DNA of 64,000 nt from Chrysopilus asiliformis (lineage: Eukaryota; Arthropoda; Insecta; Diptera; Rhagionidae): the NCBI GenBank assembly GCA_964034945.1, contig OZ035963.1, forward strand, positions 47,225,032-47,289,031. The letters are read 5' to 3'. Shown here piece by piece: positions 56,286 to 64,000 of this stretch (position 1 is the stretch's first letter; each line of letters starts with the position of its first letter). Below the pieces are notes generated by a model. That model ran no database searches. It saw only the letters and a list, made by a program, of their open reading frames with translations, and was not told the DNA's origin. Made by a program: the position numbers and the translations under genes.

Positions 56286-57247
56286 ACTATTTAGTGTTTA
56301 ACCATTGAACCATTTCTGATTCATGGTTTATACTCGACCTTTTAGCATTGAATCCTATTGGAATTTCTCGGCTTATAAGGTCTGCAAAAACAACAAAATT
56401 ATATTATTTTTGCGGATGTTTTCACATCCAAATTTCCCCCCAACAGATCGGACATGTCTGCCCTGAAAACCCATCAGGAGCCTGTTTCTGGTATGGAAAG
56501 CTGGCTCACCGTCATTAGAGCCTGCTTTGCCAGCTTCCACGCAGGCTTACAGGATTTTGGTGGAGTAAAGAGCCAAATACAATGATACCCACACAACATT
56601 TACGGCGACATTTCAGGTTTTAAACTCATAGGACTCTATGCTTCTATATACAATGAATCCAACCAACTTTGCAGCCGTAAAAAGTTTAATCGAATTTAAC
56701 TTTTGTCGGCCAGCTCGCATACAAAATTGAGTGGTTGATTCAAAATGAAATCTTATGGGGATGTCATAAAATCTAAATTTCTTCATTTAAAGCAAGTATT
56801 AGGAAATATAGTTCGTATGCTGTGTTGCTTAGATTTTATGATAATTGGGTACAAAAAATGTTATATGTAGCTCACTGACTGTCACAATTCAAATGAAAGA
56901 AATAAAGAATAATCAAGACCAAGGAATGAAAAAAATGAATTTCGAAGAACAATTAATTGAGTGCGTGCGTGAATAAAAAGTTTTATCTGTGAAAAGCAAA
57001 TTATGTTTAGAACAACAAAGTGTGCGCCATTGTATATGGAGGGCGACATTGTCGCCGTAATCTGTAGCCGTAAATGTTGTGTGGGTATCATTGTATTTGG
57101 CTCTTAAAACTCGGTTTGAGTATTTATACTCCGATGCCACAAACCTTGTGCGAATTATAAGGTTTAAGGCAACATTTTACATCCGCAAAAATAATATAAT
57201 TTTGTTGTTTTTGCAGACCTTATAAGCCGAGAAATTCCAATAGGATT
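56286..57247 (+). mobile_element. Family C copy 2, with inverted arms and nested MITE
   Basis: Inverted arms begin CCTATTGGAATTTCTCGGCT (56354) and end as its reverse complement at 57244, about 66 bp each. The left outer part (actatttagtgtttaaccat) matches the reverse complement of the 48520 region of copy 3. It is inserted in an A-family repeat with a possible 10-bp duplication TGGGAGTTTT and is itself interrupted by a 536-bp element. Confidence 0.75.
56569..57104. mobile_element. PIF/Harbinger-type MITE in family C (536 bp)
   Basis: Termini AGAGCCAAATACAATGATAC are perfectly inverted for about 38 bp. TAA at 56566-56568 and 57105-57107. Family C copy 1 shows the empty site (ggagtaaaactcg). 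No transposase relic recognised. Confidence 0.9.
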
Positions 57248-57450
57248 TGGGAGTTTTATGTAGTATCATATCCTAAATAACTTTTGTTCTTGAACTTTTT
57301 TGATAAGATCCACCGTTTTTGAGATATTCACAAAAAACGTTTTCGTTCGTATGGGGGGTACTCCCCCTAGTGGTCCATTTTTGCCCTTTAACGAACTTAG
57401 CCTCGCATTTTACGAAAAACGAATCTGTGTAAAATTTCAAGTTTATAAAT

Positions 57451-59249
57451 TTTTCAATACGACTCACCGTCTTTGAGAAAATTAAAAAAAAGAAGAAATT
57501 GTCCAATTGAACTTTGAAGTACAAAAACCCAATGAAATGTCGGACACCTACTTAGTTTTTTTTGTTATTAATCTATTGACTAAAAATGCAAATGTCGATC
57601 TACGCATTTTTGATCCAGATGATGAGCATAAATTTCCATAAATCGAAAAGTCAAAGGATAAAGACCATCATAAAGTGACACTTTCCCTAATATCAGTTAA
57701 CATTGACTATTTATGTAGCCTCAGCACATCCTTACCCAATATATTTCTTATCTCCTACACTGATCCTTCCTCCCTGGACGTCAATATGTGTTCTTTTCAA
57801 TTCACCGTGACGGGAAATTCTGTCGTTGAGTCTTATACTATAACCTTCGTTCCCGTTCTATAGTAATGGTCGCATACATTGTGTGAAATGGTCGAATTCA
57901 GGGCATTTCTATATTTGTGACGTGCGGACAAATTGATTTGGACCCTTTGGGGATGCCATTGATAGTTTTAGATATTTTATCAAGTTGACTTCTCTCCGTC
58001 TTCTGTTTGACACACACTCATCAGTATCAGTTGGGAAGGAAATTCGGATTGGTCTTGGGATTTGGATATATGAGTATGGATCCCTCACCCGAATTAACCC
58101 CCTTGTTTCTTAGACTTACATATGAGTCCTGTTATCTTGCTGTAACTTTCGACTATAGGTCAGACTGATATGTTTGTTGTTTGATATACACGATTCCTCA
58201 ATACGAATTTCTGTTATAGGGTGTAGGGATCAAGGGTTGTATGCATGGAATAATATGGGAATTTATGTCTATGATATAGAAAACGGAAGGAAATCAACAA
58301 ACGGATGGCGGATCCAAAATGTGAGTGCCTGAATAAGTCAACGTTGGGAGTTCTGTTCGAGTTCCTTAAACCAAACCAATGTGCTGTCCTTCAAAAAGTG
58401 ACTTGACTGGTGGTTCAGGAGGGAAACTTATGGGGTTGGGCATTGGTCGTCTGGTTGATTCAGTTGCCAAGAACTGTGCGATACGTATGTATTAACATAT
58501 ATAGACATTGGATCAGTAAGGGATGAGACAAGTGCCATATATTCCGCTCCTTAATGTGATTCGTTTCATTTGATGACCAAAATGTATCATTTTGATATTC
58601 CATATTTGTTTTCTTTTTGGTGTCTTCGTGATCTGAATTGACAAGTAGTGAGTTTAAACGAGAAATTCCATAGAATAACTTAGAATTTTATGTTTTTATA
58701 TATTGATGCTTGGTATTTTTTTTAAAAAGGTTCAAGTTTGGGGTAATGTGTCACGCATGGGATTCGTATAATTGGTAGATTTGAATTTCCAATTCGAAAA
58801 AATTTTTGAAGCCTACTGAAGAATTGAAAAACCCGTATTGCGGTTATAAAGATTAGTGCATCAAAATCTGTAGATGCATATTTAAAAAAAGGGATTTCTA
58901 CATATCCTTAACTATAGAGTTGTGCCGGGCCGACTTAAATAATCCTTTTTTTTAATCGAAAGCCACCACGAAGAAAGTTTGTACAAAAATCTAAAAGACA
59001 CAATTTTCTTGCTTTCAAAGATTCGATGTGAATTAAGCACCAACAATAATAATCATAACATTAATTTCAAGAGAACTTACACCACTGATTCACATAAAAT
59101 CTGTATAATCTGTATCTGTAGAAAATCTGGGTCAATTAATCATTCAAAAATGAGCGCGAAAATTTCCTAAATTCTTCCAAAATTTGCCCGAAATGACTGA
59201 AAAAGTTAATTCTTGTAAAATATTCACTGTTATCCCAAGTAACATTAGA
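57451..59249. other. Stretch without recognisable gene
   Basis: No supported feature. The even base composition suggests single-copy DNA. Confidence 0.4.
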
Positions 59250-59456
59250 GGGCCTGAAGTGGACGCCACGACCAATTGGATTTTAATGTATCGAAAGAGT
59301 ATTTAAATGCATATTCTAAAGACCTTGCGCTTTCATAAATGTTTCGATACTTCGCACCAAAGTATTCAAATTCTATAGAGGAGAAATAGAAGGGTGGTTC
59401 AACTGGGTTATGAGTACAGATAAGTTATCTAAAATCATATTATAAATATGTTTTTA
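59250..59456 (-). mobile_element. B-family module at the retroelement insertion point
   Basis: Diverged copies of the ~145-bp module (accaattggattttaatgta; aaatgtttcgatacttcgca; 'gataagttatctaaaatcatat'). The Penelope-like array begins directly after 'tttttat'. Confidence 0.5.
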
Positions 59457-62400
59457 TCATGTTTGTTGTTTATGTAAACGGGCTTATCGGTCCTTTGATG
59501 TTATGTATAAATGAAACTAGAGGTCTTTTTTCTAATTTTTATATTTATGTTTTAATCATCCGACGTTTCGATCGTGTATACGATCATCTTCAGGGTGCTT
59601 ATAATGGATGGATAACAAATTATTTTATTTTACTTAGTTTTAGTTATTTCTACTTACATTGTGTATTTGATATAATGGAAAACTACTTTGAAATTACATT
59701 AAGCACTGATTGACAATAAATGAATGAAATAAATCAAAAATGTTTGACATCGTACGTTATTATAAAAACAAGAAACAGATTAAATAAATTAAATAAGTTA
59801 AACACGACGTCACTGGGACGGTTACAAGATTTAAAGAGAATAATAACAGTTCTTGCAAACATCGGTGTGGTTATTGCGGTTTATTGATATTTAGATCTTT
59901 TTGGGTTTGTATTATCATTTGTGTATGTCCGTTTTCGTTTGCGTGTGTTTATCTCGTCATGTAGTATTGCGCAATACACTGCTGAAATGTCCTGTGTGTC
60001 ACGTTTTATGTTGTATGTGTCCTCTGTGTATATGTGTAATGCTTCTGTTGTGAGTCGTTTGTTATAGTTTGTTTGTGTTGCCAGAATTTTCGTGTTGTCA
60101 AAGTCTGGTATGTGTTTGTGCGTGTTAAAATGTTCGACTAATGCGGTGTGTGGAGTGTTATTTATGACGTCACCAATCCTTTTTAAATCATTTTTGTGGT
60201 TATTTATACGTTTTTCTAGGTATTGTTTTGTTTGGCCTACGTAATTTAGATTGCACTCTGCCCCTATATTTGGATTGCCCAAGCACGGGATTTTGTATAT
60301 TATATTTGAACGTTTATTTTTAGGTGTAGGATCTTTTAAACTTGTGTATAGACTTCGGAGTGTGACTTTGTTCCGATATGCTAATATTGTGTTTTTTGTA
60401 TGTTGTTTTAATGTTTTAGCGATCTTTTCTGAGGTTCCCCTAATGTACGTTATGCTCCTGTACATTGGGTTATCAATGAGTGTCTCACTATGGATGGGTA
60501 GGGAGTCATTCGGTCTATGATTATTATTATTTCTAGTTTTAAGTAACGAGTTTATTATGTTTTGTGGATAGTTGTTTTTGGCTAGTATGTTTTTTATTAA
60601 TTTTATGTTATTTTTGTGAAACTTGTCAGAGCTGATGGTTAGGATTGTGTTTATTAATTGTCTAGCAGTGTTTAGTTTCTGAGTATGGGGGTGGTGGGAG
60701 AGATAATTGAGGATGCGATTTGAAGTGGATGGTTTTTGGTACCAATCAGTGTCTATTTTATTATTGTTGTTTCGTATTGCAAGTACGTTAAGGTATGCTA
60801 ATTTATTGTGTTGTTCTATTTCGTGTGTGAATTGAATTTTAGGGTGGAAGTTATTTAATTTTTCTAAGGTATCTGGTATTTGATCTTTAGGTATAATGGC
60901 GAAAATATCATCTACATACTTTACAAATAATTTAGGTGTATAGTTCAGACTTGGAATTACATCTTGTAGTAATTTTTGTGTAACAATATCAGCAATTATG
61001 GATGATAATGGGTTGCCCATTGGCATACCATAGATTTGCTGATAGAAAGTTTTATCTGCTGTAAAGTAATTCGCGTCTACTAAACAGAACTTCAATAGTT
61101 TTAAGAAAGTGTCTTTAGGTATGTTTGTGTTCTGAGTTATTATGTCCCATTTTTGACTAATGATATCTATTGCGAGTTTAATTGGTATATTGGTAAAAAG
61201 TGATATTATGTCGAAACTTATCATCGTTTCTGTGTTGTTTATTTCTAATTTAGACAACTTTTCTTTAAACGCTATCGAGTTTTTTATATTGTATTCGTCA
61301 TTGATGGTGATTGACTGAAGGCTATAGGCTATCATTTTCGACATGTACGATCCGGGTGTATTCATCGTTGACACTATTGGTCTTAGGGGTATGTTTATTT
61401 TGTGGGTTTTAGGAAGGGCGTATAATTTAGGTGCTATAGTATTATAATTGGTCATTTGGTATTTCTCATGTATGTTTATATCTTTGTTTTCATATAGAGA
61501 TCTACTGTAGGTGTTATTTAATAATTGTAATCGAGGTGTGGGATCTTTGTTTAACTTTTGATATGTGGTCTTGTCTTGTAATAGGGAGTTCAGTTTATTG
61601 AGGTAATCTTTCTTATACATAAAAACTACGGATTTACTTTTGTCACTAGAAGTAATAATAATGTCTTTGTTATCTCGAATGAACGATTTTGTGTTATTTA
61701 TGATTCTTTTTATTGTTGTGTCTATTGTTAATTGTTTGAGGTTTGGTTTAATGTTTTTGTTGTTGGACACGATATTAGCAAATTTTGTTCTTACTATGTC
61801 TTTCGATTTGTTGTCACTAATGGTTTTTATAACTTCTTCGACGTCTGCGATAATCTCAATGATTGGGAAATCCTTGTCGTTTGGGGGTAGTGCAAATTTA
61901 GGTCCGAGAGACAGTAGCCAAATGATTTCGTTGGGAATGGTGATGTCAGTTAGATTTGTAAACATTTGGTTATCCGGTATTATGTTTAACTCCTCGAGTA
62001 ATTGATTGTGCAACTCATCGAACTTTTTATGATGTAAGGTCGTTAGTGTATTAAATATTTTGTCATATGTGTATTTTTGAGTTGTTAGAAATTCGTGTGC
62101 AATGTCGTCGGGTAAGTTCTGTAGGATTTGTTCTTGTAGTTCGTATAGTATTTCGTCATTTTTAAATGTGAGAGAGCATTTTTCTCGTATGATTGTGTTT
62201 AATAACTTTTTATGGAAGTGATTAAAGATGTTTGCAATATTGTTATTATACTCACTGTTGTTGATTATAATGTCTCTGACTGTATTGGTGCTGTTTTTAA
62301 GAAAATTAGGAATGATGGAGTGTTGTCTGCAACGTAGTAGAAAGTTCCTTGATGTTTTTAGTTTGGCTATTGTTTGTATCTGTTTCGTGTATTGTTTTAG

Positions 62401-62508
62401 TAAGTTGGTATTTTTTAGTCCAAATCGGCGCTGTATTTGGGAATAAAACCCTGTGTTGATTATGCCCTCAACTGGAGAATTATGTCTGTGTTGGTTGACC
62501 GTTGTGTT
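59457..62508 (-). mobile_element. Penelope-like retroelement, complete tandem unit 1
   Basis: The unit is 3051 bp long, measured from the exact recurrence of catgtttgttgtttatgtaa at 59458 and 62509. It holds a 2631-bp reading frame and a 420-bp spacer with a hammerhead-like core. Head-to-tail tandem copies with the spacer acting as a 'pseudo-LTR' are characteristic of Penelope-like elements. The left (3') end abuts a B-family repeat; only a 2-bp overlap (TC) with the junction is visible, so no target duplication can be called. Confidence 0.9.
59560..59595 (-). ncRNA. Hammerhead-ribozyme-like core, unit 1
   Basis: The minus strand reads CCCUGAAGAUGAUCGUAUAC, then ACGAUCGAAACGUCGG. CUGAAGA matches the hammerhead CUGANGA box and GAAA the second box. 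They are joined by a 6-bp stem (GAUCGU/ACGAUC) with an AUAC loop, and GUC follows as a potential cleavage triplet. Compared with the consensus there is one extra U before helix II and no proper helix III, as reported for small Penelope-associated hammerhead variants that work as dimers. Helix I is supported by only two C-G pairs. Motif clear, activity unproven. Confidence 0.55.
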
Positions 62509-62511
62509 CAT
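59881..62511 (-). CDS. Penelope-like element protein: reverse transcriptase + GIY-YIG endonuclease
   Basis: 876 codons, uninterrupted. Residues 1-350 form an Asn/Ile/Lys-rich N-terminal region. The RT core starts near YALPKTHK (364-371) and RPIVS (377-381). FDIISLF (433-439) supplies the first catalytic Asp, D434; YGMPMGNPLSS (494-504) is motif B; YVDD (532-535) holds the catalytic pair; KLAYLNVL (570-577) and WYQKPSTSNRILNYL (590-604) follow. The GIY-YIG nuclease is at 736-800: IIYKIPC, then YVGQT (757-761), R768 and E793, with a Cys pair C743/C753 as in Penelope-clade proteins. The C-terminus is basic (RKRKR near 857), a possible nuclear signal. ATG at 62511 is the first Met: an in-frame TAA lies two codons upstream, and ACAAAC precedes it. 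In this class the protein nicks and primes at the target and reverse-transcribes its own RNA. All key residues are present, so it may be functional. Confidence 0.95.
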   Translation of the reverse strand: MNTTVNQHRHNSPVEGIINTGFYSQIQRRFGLKNTNLLKQYTKQIQTIAKLKTSRNFLLRCRQHSIIPNFLKNSTNTVRDIIINNSEYNNNIANIFNHFHKKLLNTIIREKCSLTFKNDEILYELQEQILQNLPDDIAHEFLTTQKYTYDKIFNTLTTLHHKKFDELHNQLLEELNIIPDNQMFTNLTDITIPNEIIWLLSLGPKFALPPNDKDFPIIEIIADVEEVIKTISDNKSKDIVRTKFANIVSNNKNIKPNLKQLTIDTTIKRIINNTKSFIRDNKDIIITSSDKSKSVVFMYKKDYLNKLNSLLQDKTTYQKLNKDPTPRLQLLNNTYSRSLYENKDINIHEKYQMTNYNTIAPKLYALPKTHKINIPLRPIVSTMNTPGSYMSKMIAYSLQSITINDEYNIKNSIAFKEKLSKLEINNTETMISFDIISLFTNIPIKLAIDIISQKWDIITQNTNIPKDTFLKLLKFCLVDANYFTADKTFYQQIYGMPMGNPLSSIIADIVTQKLLQDVIPSLNYTPKLFVKYVDDIFAIIPKDQIPDTLEKLNNFHPKIQFTHEIEQHNKLAYLNVLAIRNNNNKIDTDWYQKPSTSNRILNYLSHHPHTQKLNTARQLINTILTISSDKFHKNNIKLIKNILAKNNYPQNIINSLLKTRNNNNHRPNDSLPIHSETLIDNPMYRSITYIRGTSEKIAKTLKQHTKNTILAYRNKVTLRSLYTSLKDPTPKNKRSNIIYKIPCLGNPNIGAECNLNYVGQTKQYLEKRINNHKNDLKRIGDVINNTPHTALVEHFNTHKHIPDFDNTKILATQTNYNKRLTTEALHIYTEDTYNIKRDTQDISAVYCAILHDEINTRKRKRTYTNDNTNPKRSKYQ

Positions 62512-62610
62512 GTTTGTTGTTTATGTAAACGGGCTTATCGGTCCTTTGATGTTATGTATAAATGAAACTAGAGGTCTTTTTTCTAATTTTTATATTTATG
62601 TTTTAATCAT

Positions 62611-62646
62611 CCGACGTTTCGATCGTGTATACGATCATCTTCAGGG
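62611..62646 (-). ncRNA. Hammerhead-ribozyme-like core, unit 2
   Basis: Identical to the core at 59560-59595, shifted by 3051 bp. Here it lies about 100-135 nt upstream of the start codon of unit 1, so cleavage would define the 5' end of a unit-length transcript. Confidence 0.55.
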
Positions 62647-62931
62647 TGCTTATAATGGATGGATAACAAATTATTTTATTTTACTTAGTTTTAGTTATTT
62701 CTACTTACATTGTGTATTTGATATAATGGAAAACTACTTTGAAATTACATTAAGCACTGATTGACAATAAATGAATGAAATAAATCAAAAATGTTTGACA
62801 TCGTACGTTATTATAAAAACAAGAAACAGATTAAATAAATTAAATAAGTTAAACACGACGTCACTGGGACGGTTACAAGATTTAAAGAGAATAATAACAG
62901 TTCTTGCAAACATCGGTGTGGTTATTGCGGT

Positions 62932-64000
62932 TTATTGATATTTAGATCTTTTTGGGTTTGTATTATCATTTGTGTATGTCCGTTTTCGTTTGCGTGTGTT
63001 TATCTCGTCATGTAGTATTGCGCAATACACTGCTGAAATGTCCTGTGTGTCACGTTTTATGTTGTATGTGTCCTCTGTGTATATGTGTAATGCTTCTGTT
63101 GTGAGTCGTTTGTTATAGTTTGTTTGTGTTGCCAGAATTTTCGTGTTGTCAAAGTCTGGTATGTGTTTGTGCGTGTTAAAATGTTCGACTAATGCGGTGT
63201 GTGGAGTGTTATTTATGACGTCACCAATCCTTTTTAAATCATTTTTGTGGTTATTTATACGTTTTTCTAGGTATTGTTTTGTTTGGCCTACGTAATTTAG
63301 ATTGCACTCTGCCCCTATATTTGGATTGCCCAAGCACGGGATTTTGTATATTATATTTGAACGTTTATTTTTAGGTGTAGGATCTTTTAAACTTGTGTAT
63401 AGACTTCGGAGTGTGACTTTGTTCCGATATGCTAATATTGTGTTTTTTGTATGTTGTTTTAATGTTTTAGCGATCTTTTCTGAGGTTCCCCTAATGTACG
63501 TTATGCTCCTGTACATTGGGTTATCAATGAGTGTCTCACTATGGATGGGTAGGGAGTCATTCGGTCTATGATTATTATTATTTCTAGTTTTAAGTAACGA
63601 GTTTATTATGTTTTGTGGATAGTTGTTTTTGGCTAGTATGTTTTTTATTAATTTTATGTTATTTTTGTGAAACTTGTCAGAGCTGATGGTTAGGATTGTG
63701 TTTATTAATTGTCTAGCAGTGTTTAGTTTCTGAGTATGGGGGTGGTGGGAGAGATAATTGAGGATGCGATTTGAAGTGGATGGTTTTTGGTACCAATCAG
63801 TGTCTATTTTATTATTGTTGTTTCGTATTGCAAGTACGTTAAGGTATGCTAATTTATTGTGTTGTTCTATTTCGTGTGTGAATTGAATTTTAGGGTGGAA
63901 GTTATTTAATTTTTCTAAGGTATCTGGTATTTGATCTTTAGGTATAATGGCGAAAATATCATCTACATACTTTACAAATAATTTAGGTGTATAGTTCAGA
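62932..64000 (-). CDS. Penelope-like element protein, C-terminal part (unit 2)
   Basis: The frame is open from the stop at 62932 to the window edge and corresponds to residues about 522-876 of the unit 1 protein. It therefore includes the catalytic YVDD, the RT thumb region and the entire GIY-YIG nuclease. The visible residues are the same as in unit 1. The N-terminus is outside the window, so whether this copy is full length is unknown. Confidence 0.9.
   Translation of the reverse strand, partial: LNYTPKLFVKYVDDIFAIIPKDQIPDTLEKLNNFHPKIQFTHEIEQHNKLAYLNVLAIRNNNNKIDTDWYQKPSTSNRILNYLSHHPHTQKLNTARQLINTILTISSDKFHKNNIKLIKNILAKNNYPQNIINSLLKTRNNNNHRPNDSLPIHSETLIDNPMYRSITYIRGTSEKIAKTLKQHTKNTILAYRNKVTLRSLYTSLKDPTPKNKRSNIIYKIPCLGNPNIGAECNLNYVGQTKQYLEKRINNHKNDLKRIGDVINNTPHTALVEHFNTHKHIPDFDNTKILATQTNYNKRLTTEALHIYTEDTYNIKRDTQDISAVYCAILHDEINTRKRKRTYTNDNTNPKRSKYQ

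Larger units (their letters stand above)
56120..57450 (-). mobile_element. A-family repeat, copy 6, split by nested insertions
   Basis: acataacaaaagctataatt to tgatgtatgggagtttt (56285), then resumes at 57248 tgggagttttatgtagtatc and runs to 'cgaatctgtgtaaaatttca'. The 10-bp sequence TGGGAGTTTT occurs at both break points (56276-56285 and 57248-57257). Confidence 0.75.
62509..64000 (-). mobile_element. Penelope-like retroelement, tandem unit 2 (cut by window end)
   Basis: A head-to-tail repeat of unit 1 at an offset of exactly 3051 bp. I see no differences in the parts compared by eye. The 5' part lies outside the window. Its 3' spacer doubles as the 5' leader of unit 1. Confidence 0.9.

Noticed and set aside
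59457..59460. Target-site duplication of the Penelope-like array
   Set aside because: Only a TC match between the left flank and the junction is visible, and the right end is outside the window.
59459..59713. 84-codon plus-strand frame in the Penelope spacer, repeated at 62510
   Set aside because: It is conserved only because the two spacers are tandem copies; it runs antisense to the element and covers the ribozyme-like core. No protein family recognised.
60251..62446. Open frames on the plus strand opposite the Penelope-like gene
   Set aside because: They are antisense shadows of the 876-codon frame; no start context or protein similarity.

Overview
The window looks like insect nuclear DNA, most likely from a fly (Diptera). 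It is AT-rich, packed with degraded transposable elements, and shows no complete host gene. The insect call rests on element types: hAT, PIF/Harbinger, Tc1/mariner, piggyBac-type and Helitron-type debris, plus a dispersed family carrying a (TA)-rich palindrome and a (GTCY)n tract, the combination known from dipteran 'mini-me'/HINE elements. The species is not identified and the dipteran assignment is an inference.

The only long intact gene is at the right end, on the minus strand. It is an 876-codon Penelope-like retroelement (PLE) protein with a reverse transcriptase and a C-terminal GIY-YIG nuclease. It sits in a head-to-tail tandem with an exact 3051-bp period: one full unit (about 59457-62508) and a second unit that runs off the window at 64000. 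The 420-bp spacer between stop and next start is present twice and carries a hammerhead-ribozyme-like core, as expected for PLE 'pseudo-LTRs'.

Positions 1-59456 are layers of older elements. (i) At least eight PIF/Harbinger-type elements have 3-bp TAA or TTA target duplications; three retain coding relics (a MADF domain, a possible transposase N-terminus, a small spliced gene). (ii) Helitron-like copies at 19855, 24765, 38690 and 53110 end in CTAG next to T; the first two have a 3' hairpin. (iii) Two related dispersed families (called A and B here) carry (GTCY)n tracts and about 145-bp internal modules. (iv) Tc1/mariner relics include a Tc1 pseudogene with the catalytic E changed to Q, a DD34D mariner split by a hAT MITE, and two related deletion derivatives. 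(v) There are hAT MITEs with 8-bp duplications and a piggyBac-type MITE in TTAA. (vi) Family C is inverted-repeat prone, with a perfect 105-bp inverted repeat at 44406-44834.

Several insertions can be dated relative to each other because a second, uninterrupted copy of the target repeat lies in the same window. Between the elements are long AT-rich stretches with no recognisable coding sequence, which could be intergenic or intronic. A single THAP-domain exon (6154-6290) is the only other convincing protein-coding piece; it is probably part of a decayed DNA transposon.
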